NCBI RefSeq assembly: GCF_014697575.1
Contig: NZ_JACJSC010000018.1
Coordinates: 59,650 to 123,649 of the forward strand
Origin: Planktothrix sp. FACHB-1365
GTDB lineage: Bacteria > Cyanobacteriota > Cyanobacteriia > Cyanobacteriales > Microcoleaceae
Direction of reading: 5' to 3'
DNA: 64,000 nt
The position numbers and the translations under genes are program-made. The notes under the pieces were generated by a model. It searched no databases. It had not been told where the DNA came from and was given only the letters and a program-made list of their open reading frames with translations. Below are positions 24,065 through 31,860 of the stretch, in pieces (position 1 is the stretch's first letter; the number at the start of each line of letters is the position of its first letter).

Positions 24065-25611
24065 ACTTAACTACAACAGAATCAATTCGGGTATTGCGAC
24101 AGTTGCAACTGGATAGTGCGAAAACCCAAACAGAGCGAAATAAGTTGGGTCAGTTTGCCACGCCTACAGCCCTGGCAACAGAGATGTTGAAGTATGCCAA
24201 GACGTTATTACCATCTGCCTCAAAAATTCGCTTTCTTGACCCAGCTTTTGGAACGGGAGCGTTCTACTCCGCATTATTGGAGCAATTTCCCCTATCGCAA
24301 ATTGTAGAAGCGATCGCATACGAAATTGACCCTCACTATGGAAATGAAGCGATCAAACTTTGGTGTGATACGCCACTTCAGCTAAATATTGCAGATTTTA
24401 CCAAGGCTGTACCACCCAATTCTGACGAGATTAAAGCTAATTTGCTGATTTGCAATCCTCCATACACCCGACATCATCATTTGAGCCGAGTTGAAAAGCT
24501 GCGGTTGCAACGGATAACAGAAGAGATAGCGGGGATAAAATTTAGTCAGTTGGCTAGTCTTTACTGTTATTTCTTGTGTATTTCAGATACTTGGATGGCA
24601 ACTGATGGATTAGCAGGATGGCTGATTCCGACCGGATTTATGGATGTGAATTACGGACAGCCCATTAAAGATTATCTGCTCAACTGCGTTAGTTTACTGC
24701 GAATTCATTGTTTTGATCCGGTGGACGTACAATTTGAGGATGCGTTGGTATCGTCCGCAGTCGTTTGGTTTAAGAAAGCTTTGCCACCTGTTAACCATGC
24801 TGTTGAATTTACCTACGGAAGAAGTCTGACACAACCTAAGATGTCCCTGATGATGTCGGTGGAATCGCTACGCGGTGCAACTAAGTGGACTAAGTTCGGG
24901 TTGATGTCGGAGCGGGTGATTTCTCAGGAGCAGTCTTTGAGGCTGAAGGATTTATTCACAATCAAACGAGGGTTGGCGACAGGAGCAAATGATTTTTTTG
25001 TGTTGAAACCAAAACAAATTTCTGCATATCAATTGCCGATGGAATTTCTTCAGCCCGTTTTGCCCAGCCCTCGACTGTTACCAGTGGATGAAATTAAAGC
25101 CGATGATTTAGGAAATCCAATTCTTGATCGTCAGCTTTTTCTGCTCTCGTGCGAGTTGCCGCCAGATGAAGTGAAAGCTAAGTATCCTACACTTTGGGAA
25201 TATTTGCAGATGGGAGTAAGACAGGAAATTTGCGATCGCTATCTCTGCAAACACCGCTCTCCCTGGTATTCTCAAGAAAAGCGTCCGCCTGCTCCATTCC
25301 TCTGTACCTATATGGGTCGTCAGAATACTGGTAGAGGTAGACCTTTTCGATTTATCCTCAATCATTCAAGGGCCACGGCTACCAATGTTTATTTAATGCT
25401 CTATCCTAAACCCGCTCTTGCTAAAGTGCTTTTAGAGAAGCCAGAATTGGTGAAACAGGTGTGGGAGGTACTTGATCGTATTTCCGATGAGGCCCTAATG
25501 AGTGAGGGTCGCGTTTATGGGGGTGGATTACATAAACTGGAACCGAGGGAATTGGGTAATGCTTTAGCTGGGAAGATTGTTGAAGTTTTATCAAAAGAGT
25601 CGGTTGATTGA
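24061..25611 (+). CDS. Adenine-N6 DNA methyltransferase of the XamI-type system
   Basis: The ATG at 24061 overlaps the endonuclease stop in ATGA, so I place the start here and not at 24022. Motif X (KLGQFATP) and motif I (FLDPAFGTGAF) are followed by NPPY at about 132-135, the order of gamma-class N6-adenine enzymes such as M.TaqI. The long C-terminal part is the target-recognition domain. It protects the host DNA from the neighbouring endonuclease. Confidence 0.88.
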   Translation: MNLTTTESIRVLRQLQLDSAKTQTERNKLGQFATPTALATEMLKYAKTLLPSASKIRFLDPAFGTGAFYSALLEQFPLSQIVEAIAYEIDPHYGNEAIKLWCDTPLQLNIADFTKAVPPNSDEIKANLLICNPPYTRHHHLSRVEKLRLQRITEEIAGIKFSQLASLYCYFLCISDTWMATDGLAGWLIPTGFMDVNYGQPIKDYLLNCVSLLRIHCFDPVDVQFEDALVSSAVVWFKKALPPVNHAVEFTYGRSLTQPKMSLMMSVESLRGATKWTKFGLMSERVISQEQSLRLKDLFTIKRGLATGANDFFVLKPKQISAYQLPMEFLQPVLPSPRLLPVDEIKADDLGNPILDRQLFLLSCELPPDEVKAKYPTLWEYLQMGVRQEICDRYLCKHRSPWYSQEKRPPAPFLCTYMGRQNTGRGRPFRFILNHSRATATNVYLMLYPKPALAKVLLEKPELVKQVWEVLDRISDEALMSEGRVYGGGLHKLEPRELGNALAGKIVEVLSKESVD

Positions 25612-25915
25612 CTGAAGTTGCACCAAAAAAATAAGTGCGTTAGCGTAGCGTACCATAGGCAATTGCGTACAAACACTTTCCCTGGTTGTGACTTGAAGAA
25701 GATTCTGGCCAGGTTTAGAAGAAGAAATTGGCCAGTTTAAAAGCCGAAAGACTTATTCCATTATTAAAGAAGAAACAGAGTAGGAGCCGTTTTGGAACAA
25801 GAAAGTGGACAAAAATACAGTAAAATCAGAAAAAGAATCGAACTGCAACTACCGCTTTTGATTAGGCTAGATACGAGACTATCAGCCCTAAGCGCGTAGT
25901 GTAGGGGTGGGAATA
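25612..25915. other. Intergenic stretch with direct-repeat relation to 26510
   Basis: No gene is visible. TGTGACTTGAAGAAGA near 25687 recurs near 26517, and TGGCCA units recur on both sides of the three tiny minus-strand genes. The tiny genes may thus be a unit bounded by short direct repeats. Confidence 0.4.
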
Positions 25916-26113
25916 TCAACCATTAATAGTCTCTGCTGCTTTACTTTTACCTTGAAGCCTAGCCAGACGTTGTTCTCGCAAACCAGCTTCTACCATCGCA
26001 ATTAATTCATCCATTTGCAGTGTGACCAAATCAATTTGTTGGTTAACTTCGCGCCACCTAGCAACACTTCGCGCTCTCGTCTGGGGGTCGGGTATTTGGG
26101 CTTGTTGATTCAT
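25916..26113 (-). CDS. Small unknown protein, 65 aa (third of a mini-operon)
   Basis: The Met at 26113 is the likely start because its ATG overlaps the stop of the preceding gene (ATGA). The protein is charged and helical, Arg-rich at first, with QQIDLVTLQMDELIAMVEAG in the middle. It is probably a coiled coil. It is the last of three tiny genes read from 26455 to 25916. No family recognised. Confidence 0.55.
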   Translation of the reverse strand: MNQQAQIPDPQTRARSVARWREVNQQIDLVTLQMDELIAMVEAGLREQRLARLQGKSKAAETING

Positions 26114-26280
26114 GGCAGATTCCAATTTTGTTTGGTTTCAAAAATGCTTGCTTCGACAGCACCGATTAATGCCTCAGTCTGCTCAATAGTTCGAGATAAT
26201 AAGTTCAGCATAGCATTAGGAGCGATTGGCTGGTATTCAGCTATTCCTAACGCCAGAGTATGCAAACGTGAGTAAGGCAT
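26110..26280 (-). CDS. Small unknown protein, 56 aa (second of a mini-operon)
   Basis: The ATG at 26280 opens a short frame ending in TGA at 26110-26112, which overlaps the next ATG. The helical protein includes MLNLLSRTIEQTEALIGAVE and no Cys. Coupling to its neighbours by overlapping or closely spaced start and stop codons is the main evidence that it is real. Confidence 0.5.
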   Translation of the reverse strand: MPYSRLHTLALGIAEYQPIAPNAMLNLLSRTIEQTEALIGAVEASIFETKQNWNLP

Positions 26281-26296
26281 TCTCAGCCTCTCAACG

Positions 26297-26455
26297 CTAC
26301 GAAAGCATCTGATCTAATTCTGGTAGGGTTGCCTCATTCTCCCCAAACTGTTCAAATATGGCAAACTCAACGGCTTTAGCTTCGTCAATTAGCTCTACTA
26401 ACCGTCGCTGCAAGTAAAAGATAGTTGTTAAAGTTTGGTCTGGCAATTTGACCAT
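26297..26455 (-). CDS. Small unknown protein, 52 aa (first of a mini-operon)
   Basis: The ATG at 26455 opens a frame to TAG at 26297-26299. The protein is acidic and helical with LTTIFYLQRRLVELIDEAKA. All three mini-operon proteins are short amphipathic helices, so they may form a complex. Confidence 0.5.
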   Translation of the reverse strand: MVKLPDQTLTTIFYLQRRLVELIDEAKAVEFAIFEQFGENEATLPELDQMLS

Positions 26456-26543
26456 TATGCCCCAGATGTAGAGAAAACAAGACTATATCATACCCAATAA
26501 AGTTGCAAGTACCAGTGTGACTTGAAGAAGAAATTGGCCAGGG

Positions 26544-26592
26544 TGGCCAACTTTACGTTCCAAAACTAGCTGGCCAACTTTACGTTCCAAAA
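26544..26592. repeat. Tandem repeat TGGCCAACTTTACGTTCC
   Basis: A 22-bp unit (TGGCCAACTTTACGTTCC plus AAAA) occurs at 26544-26565 and 26571-26592. It lies between the two minus-strand operons and may be a binding site. Confidence 0.7.
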
Positions 26593-26615
26593 AAATTCAG
26601 TAAATGATATGGTAA

Positions 26616-27299
26616 TTAATCTCTAAACTTACGCTTTTTTACAGGTTCCACCCAAATTGTACAAAATCCCGATGTAGCTGGCCTCCCCGCAACTTCCAAA
26701 GTCACCCCCAAACGCTCAACATCCTTTTTACATTCTAAATTAGTCAAACTATCCGAATTCCACTTCATCAAATTTCGAGCCAACTTCCCCTCATCGCTAG
26801 TCGCCCACCGCAAAGCTTCCGCCTGCTCCTGAGTCAGATGAACCGCTTCCCCCGGCGCAAACCCGCCTTGCGACCAAAGCACACCCATCCATCCCATCAA
26901 CGCACCGACACCCAACGTCGTTAATAAGATACCCGTCGCCACCATCAATGAACGAGCAGAAGTGACTATTTTTGTTAATTCCGTCTGACGTACCAGAGAA
27001 TTCACCGCCTCAGCAATTTGCCCCTCTTGCTTCTCAACGGCTACTCGTTCGTAAGTTGCTAGTGTCTTATTAATCCGCCCGACCCAACGCTCAAATGCTA
27101 ACTCAAAATCTTCTGGTTTCGGGCTTTCTTCAATCAACACTTCCAATCGCCCCGTTGCTAATAAAATCAAAAATATGGGGTCAGTTGGCTCAATTTTTCC
27201 CTTAAAAGCCAATTCCAAAACCTTACGCCGATATTCCTCGGATTGACCTTCTAGGGCAATATCCAGTAAAGATTTAGTATCAACAGCACCATAACTCAC
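26616..27299 (-). CDS. Membrane-anchored plasmid protein (DUF6753-like)
   Basis: The 227-residue protein has a helical N-terminal half, a membrane segment at about 121-148 (SLMVATGILLTTLGVGALMG), and a soluble C-terminal domain with two cysteines. I associate the pattern with DUF6753, a family of unknown function from cyanobacterial plasmids; this is from memory. Its start overlaps the stop of the MinD-like gene by four bases, so it belongs to the ParM-type operon. A membrane anchor for the neighbouring ATPase is an inference. Confidence 0.6.
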   Translation of the reverse strand: MSYGAVDTKSLLDIALEGQSEEYRRKVLELAFKGKIEPTDPIFLILLATGRLEVLIEESPKPEDFELAFERWVGRINKTLATYERVAVEKQEGQIAEAVNSLVRQTELTKIVTSARSLMVATGILLTTLGVGALMGWMGVLWSQGGFAPGEAVHLTQEQAEALRWATSDEGKLARNLMKWNSDSLTNLECKKDVERLGVTLEVAGRPATSGFCTIWVEPVKKRKFRD

Positions 27300-28141
27300 G
27301 GTAACATCCCCGTCGTTTCAAAAGCCTCGTAAGCTGACAACATAAACGATTTAATTCGTTGCCGCCCCAATACCCCAAATTCTTGACTATTCCGAGCTAA
27401 ATCAAACGTAATTCCCCCCGCATCAATCGCATTCCTTTCTCTTGAATAAAGCTTAGGGAAATCAATCACTTTAACATCATATTTTTTAATCGCATTTTGG
27501 ACTTCCTCCATCTCTTCTATAGAACTCCAATCGTCCTCTAACCCAAAATTACGAACTAAAACATGAGCTATTTTTTTGTCAAAATGTTGCACTGATTTTA
27601 AAAATAACTGCACGCTATCGTAACCTCCTGTACAAACAAACCACTTACAAAATGTAATTTTAGATTGTTTGCCTAACTCAATTAAGTTATTTTTTTCAAT
27701 CCAACTCGTCACCACCGGATAAACCTGAGCCGGTAAATTGACAATAATGCTATTGTCAAAAGCCCACTCAAAAATTTTGTCTGCTTCATAAAATTTCTTC
27801 TCATCTTCACTAAATAAAGCTTCCCGACAAACACTTTCGTAAATTCGAGAAACATCGGGGTTAGATCTGTCCGCATCTACAGCTAAAAACGGATATTTTT
27901 TATCCATAAAATACTGAATTAAAACCCTTGCAAATAAACTCTTACCTACACCGCCTTTTTCTCCATCAATCAAATGAATTCTAGTAGCGTGTTTCTCAAC
28001 AGTTTCCAATCCATTTTCGCCTAAATGACTTGGGGATTTTAACGTTACTGTCATTGATACTTCTCCTGATGCTTCAGCTTGTTCAGTTGTAGGATCTACC
28101 TGTTCTAGTTGAGATTTTGTTCTTCTACTCCGACCTGCCAT
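27296..28141 (-). CDS. MinD/ParA-like P-loop ATPase
   Basis: The 281-residue protein has a basic, Gln-rich N-terminal tail, then the deviant Walker A DGEKGGVGKS (about 58-67) with the signature lysine, and FLAVDADRSNPD (about 84-95). The rest is unlike standard ParA, so it may be a mobilisation-type ATPase. It lies between a ParR-like gene and a membrane protein gene on the minus strand, downstream of the actin-like gene. Confidence 0.75.
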   Translation of the reverse strand: MAGRSRRTKSQLEQVDPTTEQAEASGEVSMTVTLKSPSHLGENGLETVEKHATRIHLIDGEKGGVGKSLFARVLIQYFMDKKYPFLAVDADRSNPDVSRIYESVCREALFSEDEKKFYEADKIFEWAFDNSIIVNLPAQVYPVVTSWIEKNNLIELGKQSKITFCKWFVCTGGYDSVQLFLKSVQHFDKKIAHVLVRNFGLEDDWSSIEEMEEVQNAIKKYDVKVIDFPKLYSRERNAIDAGGITFDLARNSQEFGVLGRQRIKSFMLSAYEAFETTGMLP

Positions 28142-28221
28142 TTTGCTACTCCATTACTTGATGGTCTAGAAATGAAAATGGGTTTTACTCCTAATCAACG
28201 CCTTACTTTTTTAGCTTCTAA

Positions 28222-28632
28222 TCATGAAAAGCCCGAATCATTAAACTCATCGCCTCCTACTAACTCTAATAAATTCTCAGTTGTTAGATTAGGGTGAACC
28301 GAACTAGAATCCCAAGTCGCTTTTATTCCATCTTCTCGGTAAAGATTGGGGAAATTGGAAGAATAATCAATACCCACTTGGTCACACAAATACAAAGCGT
28401 GCTTCTCCAAGGCATACACGGCTTTTCTAAATATTTGTTCCAACAAAACTGGATCAAATTCCCCTGTTTGTTGATAAGCTAATGGTAGCCAGTAAGCTCG
28501 CAATGACTGGAGAATCACTTCTCTAACTGGTAAAATTTCATTCTGTTTAATGTAAGTAAGTAAAACGGCATCAGCCGTATTTTTTAAGGGTTGATATCGC
28601 CAAACGAAATCTATTTTTTCTGGGTTAGCCAT
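28222..28632 (-). CDS. Small partner of the ParM-type protein (ParR-like candidate)
   Basis: I set the start at the Met at 28632, which overlaps the end of the actin-like gene by eight bases. The 136-residue protein is soluble and helical with an acidic C-terminus. Position directly after a ParM-type gene suggests a ParR-like DNA-binding adaptor, but no ribbon-helix-helix pattern is clear, so this is inference from context. Confidence 0.5.
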   Translation of the reverse strand: MANPEKIDFVWRYQPLKNTADAVLLTYIKQNEILPVREVILQSLRAYWLPLAYQQTGEFDPVLLEQIFRKAVYALEKHALYLCDQVGIDYSSNFPNLYREDGIKATWDSSSVHPNLTTENLLELVGGDEFNDSGFS

Positions 28633-29806
28633 GAGCCTTAACCTCCTGCTTCTGGGAACCTTCTGATAAAGAATCAACGGATTTATAGGACTTAGAATTG
28701 AACTGTTTCTTTAAAACCGTTCTAAAATAGACAAACATTCCATAAACGTCACTGAGGCGATCGCCCAGTCCTTTTTTATCTAAAGCAACTGGAATAGAAA
28801 TATCCGCATTCCAAATAATCGGGAGACGATCATAGTATTCGTTTAACTCTTTTTTGAAATAAGCCGCCGTTCCTCCACAAAACACCAACTCATCACAATC
28901 TGGGGGTAAATTTTCATCTAACCAACTGGTTAAACTTCGGACATATTCGGGACGAGCTTCCTTGATAGCCAGGAGCATTTGCTGCACTTCCTCCGCCCGT
29001 CCTTCCCGAGACGTACTGCGGGCTAATCGCATTAAAGGTGCCGCCTTAAATTCACTCCCTGCTGTAACAATTGCTGGGGTTAATCGCTCCGCAGTTTGTC
29101 CCGATGTTTTAACCAGGACTTTCTCGACCATCCGAATAAAGCCCAAATCACTCATTTTTCCAGGGGCTACATCTCCCCGTTGAGCAACTAGCAGACTCGC
29201 GTTGCGGTAGCCCAGCATGGCGATCGCACAAACCCGTTCTTTAATTCCAGAACCCGCTTTCTTGTTGTGCATTAAATAAATGCCACCTCCTTCGGGTTTG
29301 CAATTAAATACCAATAACTCCACACTCATGCGGCCTGTCGGAGTTTGATAATCTGCTAATGCTTCGCGCAGTACCCGCTCAAACCGACTTCGATCTTCAT
29401 ATTCTCCAGGGGGTAACAACGCGGCGATCGCCACTGTAAAATTCCCAGGTAGTTTTTGTTTTTCCTTAATCACCCATAAAGCCGCCAAAGTTTTATGTAA
29501 AGCCCGCTCATACTTGAGTTCCGATAGCCCCGCATTCGCATGAAACCTTTGTTTAGCCAAATAGCCAACGGCTCTGTAATCATTCCTGAACGCAACCCAA
29601 GCGGTGTTTTGAGGATCGGCTGACCCTAACTGGTCTCTGGCATAACCCAAAATTGACTCTCGTGGAACAGATACTACTTCCGGTTCCATGTACAGAAGCC
29701 GAACTTGTCGGTCTTGTCCCGCAAAGATAATCTTGGTGAGCGACCCTCCATAATCAAATGCCACTGTAATATCAGGCTCTGTGAGATTTGTAGAGGTTTT
29801 AGTCAT
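28625..29806 (-). CDS. parM: ParM/StbA-type actin-like ATPase
   Basis: The Met at 29806 is the likelier start. The first phosphate motif is VAFDYGGSLTKIIFAG, and a second nucleotide motif appears near ELVFCGGTAAYFKKEL. These fit the actin/Hsp70 fold as in plasmid ParM/StbA. Such proteins polymerise and push plasmid copies apart. With parAB at 17.9-19.6 kb, the plasmid has two potential partition systems. Confidence 0.8.
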   Translation of the reverse strand: MTKTSTNLTEPDITVAFDYGGSLTKIIFAGQDRQVRLLYMEPEVVSVPRESILGYARDQLGSADPQNTAWVAFRNDYRAVGYLAKQRFHANAGLSELKYERALHKTLAALWVIKEKQKLPGNFTVAIAALLPPGEYEDRSRFERVLREALADYQTPTGRMSVELLVFNCKPEGGGIYLMHNKKAGSGIKERVCAIAMLGYRNASLLVAQRGDVAPGKMSDLGFIRMVEKVLVKTSGQTAERLTPAIVTAGSEFKAAPLMRLARSTSREGRAEEVQQMLLAIKEARPEYVRSLTSWLDENLPPDCDELVFCGGTAAYFKKELNEYYDRLPIIWNADISIPVALDKKGLGDRLSDVYGMFVYFRTVLKKQFNSKSYKSVDSLSEGSQKQEVKAHG

Positions 29807-30024
29807 ATCAAAAATTTTCCACACAAGTAGATTGAAAGGACATTAATACTTGTTATCCCTTTTGCTCCCTCTCTCTCCCTCAACCCATTGTCCGAATCCC
29901 AAAACCTGCAAAATAGAACTTATGGCGTAGAATTTTCCCAAACGTTGAACTGCTGCGGGATCAAGCGTCCATACAAACCACAAAAGTGCCAAGTGCCAAG
30001 AAGTAAAAAAGGAGTAATTACAAT

Positions 30025-30144
30025 ATGGCAACTTTAACGATTCGTTTACCTGATGACAAATACTTCCGCCTGAAAGCTTTAGCTCAATCTCACGGTATCA
30101 GTATCAATAAGCTTATGGAAGAATTATCTAAAATTTCGGTTTGA
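30025..30144 (+). pseudogene. HicB/CopG-like antitoxin, 5' part, broken
   Basis: The ATG at 30025 follows AAGGAG. The N-terminal phrase MATLTIRLPDDKYFRLKALA and GISINKLMEELS match ribbon-helix-helix antitoxins of the HicB/CopG type. After MEELS the frame leaves the family pattern and stops. The missing C-terminal part (AIAEFDAQTRFQALAMQGD) is found fused to the end of tnpB at 31528-31644. About 94 bp of other sequence lie between the break and the tnpB element. No toxin gene follows. Confidence 0.75.
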
Positions 30145-30223
30145 AGACTCTCGTTACAGCACAGCTTAACGGTGAGATGAAAAACCGAGTAATATAACCA
30201 GCGTAGCACGATAGAGAAAGACT

Positions 30224-31525
30224 TAACACAAAGCAGAAAACTTGTGCTAGGATTAAATTTAGGTCGATAGTTGTGACATAAGATGCTCGTTCTAGAATTT
30301 AAAATCAGAGCTAAAACTGAACAATATAAGGCAATAGATGAAGCAATTAGAACTGCTCAATTCATTCAAAACAAATGTCTTCGTTTCTGGATGGATAACA
30401 AAGGAGTAGGACGTTATGACCTAAATAAGTATTGCCGAGTATTAGCTCATGAGTTTAAATTTGCGAGCGAGTTAAATTCTCAAGCCAGACAGTCAAGCGC
30501 AGAGAGAGCATGGTCAGCTATCGCCCGATTTTACGATAACTGTAAGCGAAAAGTTCCAGGTAAGAAAGGATTTCCACGCTTTAAAAAGAATTGCCGTTCA
30601 GTTGAATACAAAACAACTGGATGGAATTTAGATCTAAAGACCCGTAAAGCAATTACCTTTACTGATAAAAAAGGAATTGGGCGGTTACGGTTAGTGGGAA
30701 GTTATGATTTGCACTTCTATCAACCCGAACAGATTAAGCGAGTTCGGTTAGTTAGACGTGCAGACGGATACTACTGCCAATTCATTCTTGCAGTTGACGT
30801 TCAAATCAAGACAGAACCGACCAATAAAACAATCGGTTTAGATGTGGGGTTATCTGCTTTTTACACTGACGACCAGGGTAATAAAGTAGATAACCCCAAA
30901 TTCTTGAGAAAAGGAGAAAAGAAACTCAAGCGGTTACAGAGACGACTTTCTAAAAAACAGAAAGGGTCTAATAACCGTAAAAAAGCAAGACAGCGATTAG
31001 CTAAATTTCATCTTAAAATAAGTCGGCAACGAAAAGAGTTCAGCAAACGAGTTGCATACTCCGTCATCCACTCTAACGATGTGGTAGCCTACGAAGATTT
31101 AAGAATTAAAAATTTAGTAAAGAATCACTGTCTAGCTAAGTCGATTAATGATGCAGCTTGGTATCAATTTAGGGTTTGGTTAGAGTATTTTGGGAGAAAG
31201 TATGGAAAAGCAACAATTGCTGTTCCCCCTCAATACACCAGTCAAAATTGTTCAAGTTGCGGAAAAACAGTCAAAAAATCCCTATCAACTCGAACCCATA
31301 TTTGTAGTTGTGGATGTCAGTTGGACAGGGATGAGAATGCTGCTCGGAACATTTTAAGAATTGGATTAAGTACCGCAGGACATACGGGAACTTTCGGTCT
31401 AGAACCGATAAGCGCTTTGGGAGAATTGACCTCTACTTTAATAGAATCCGTTCTATCAGGGCAAGTCGATTCGCTGAACAAAGAATCGAACGTCACATCG
31501 CTTGGCGATGTGACGGTGAGAGTGT
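30224..31525 (+). mobile_element. Solo tnpB element, IS200/IS605 type, copy 2
   Basis: The left end (TAACACAAAGCAG) and right end (GACGGTGAGAGTGT) match copy 1. Just before the right end, CGTCACATCGC and GCGATGTGACG form a perfect 11-bp stem with a TTG loop, the expected right-end hairpin and part of the presumed guide RNA. In copy 1 the same stem has lost two bases. Confidence 0.8.
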
Positions 31526-31644
31526 CAACAACGTTGGCGATCGCTGAGTTTGATGCTCAGACACGATTTCAAGCTTTGGCAATGCAGGGCGATGTGGCAC
31601 AGGGTTTAGAAGTTTTGGATCGCTTAGATGCCTTAAATCAGTAG
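30283..31644 (+). CDS. tnpB: TnpB fused at its end to an antitoxin tail
   Basis: The first 414 residues are TnpB, with the RuvC-like acidic residues in TIGLDVGLSAFY, VVAYEDLRIKNL and CQLDRDENAA and a zinc ribbon before the last. The normal TnpB stop is absent: the frame runs through the right end into 39 residues (from TTLAIAEFDA to DALNQ) that belong to the split antitoxin gene. The tail probably does not help cleavage; a hybrid protein could form. Confidence 0.9.
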   Translation: MLVLEFKIRAKTEQYKAIDEAIRTAQFIQNKCLRFWMDNKGVGRYDLNKYCRVLAHEFKFASELNSQARQSSAERAWSAIARFYDNCKRKVPGKKGFPRFKKNCRSVEYKTTGWNLDLKTRKAITFTDKKGIGRLRLVGSYDLHFYQPEQIKRVRLVRRADGYYCQFILAVDVQIKTEPTNKTIGLDVGLSAFYTDDQGNKVDNPKFLRKGEKKLKRLQRRLSKKQKGSNNRKKARQRLAKFHLKISRQRKEFSKRVAYSVIHSNDVVAYEDLRIKNLVKNHCLAKSINDAAWYQFRVWLEYFGRKYGKATIAVPPQYTSQNCSSCGKTVKKSLSTRTHICSCGCQLDRDENAARNILRIGLSTAGHTGTFGLEPISALGELTSTLIESVLSGQVDSLNKESNVTSLGDVTVRVSTTLAIAEFDAQTRFQALAMQGDVAQGLEVLDRLDALNQ

Positions 31645-31860
31645 AGAGTCTCGATTGACTGAAATTTTAAAGAATTTGAAGACTTCACAGATTTGTTGAG
31701 CCAGCTATTAAGTTGCAACCGAAAAAAATAAATCAACCCATTGGCTGATTTACAAATTAGAACAACATGACCGAAAGTTAGATCCTTTTTCCTTTTAAAA
31801 GCCAATAGACTAAACAGGAGACGAACTAACTTTTATCAGTTCAACACAGAACTTGGGTCA

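Noticed and set aside
29843..30031. Minus-strand frame of 62 codons upstream of parM
   Set aside because: No ribosome site and overlap with the probable promoter region of the operon.
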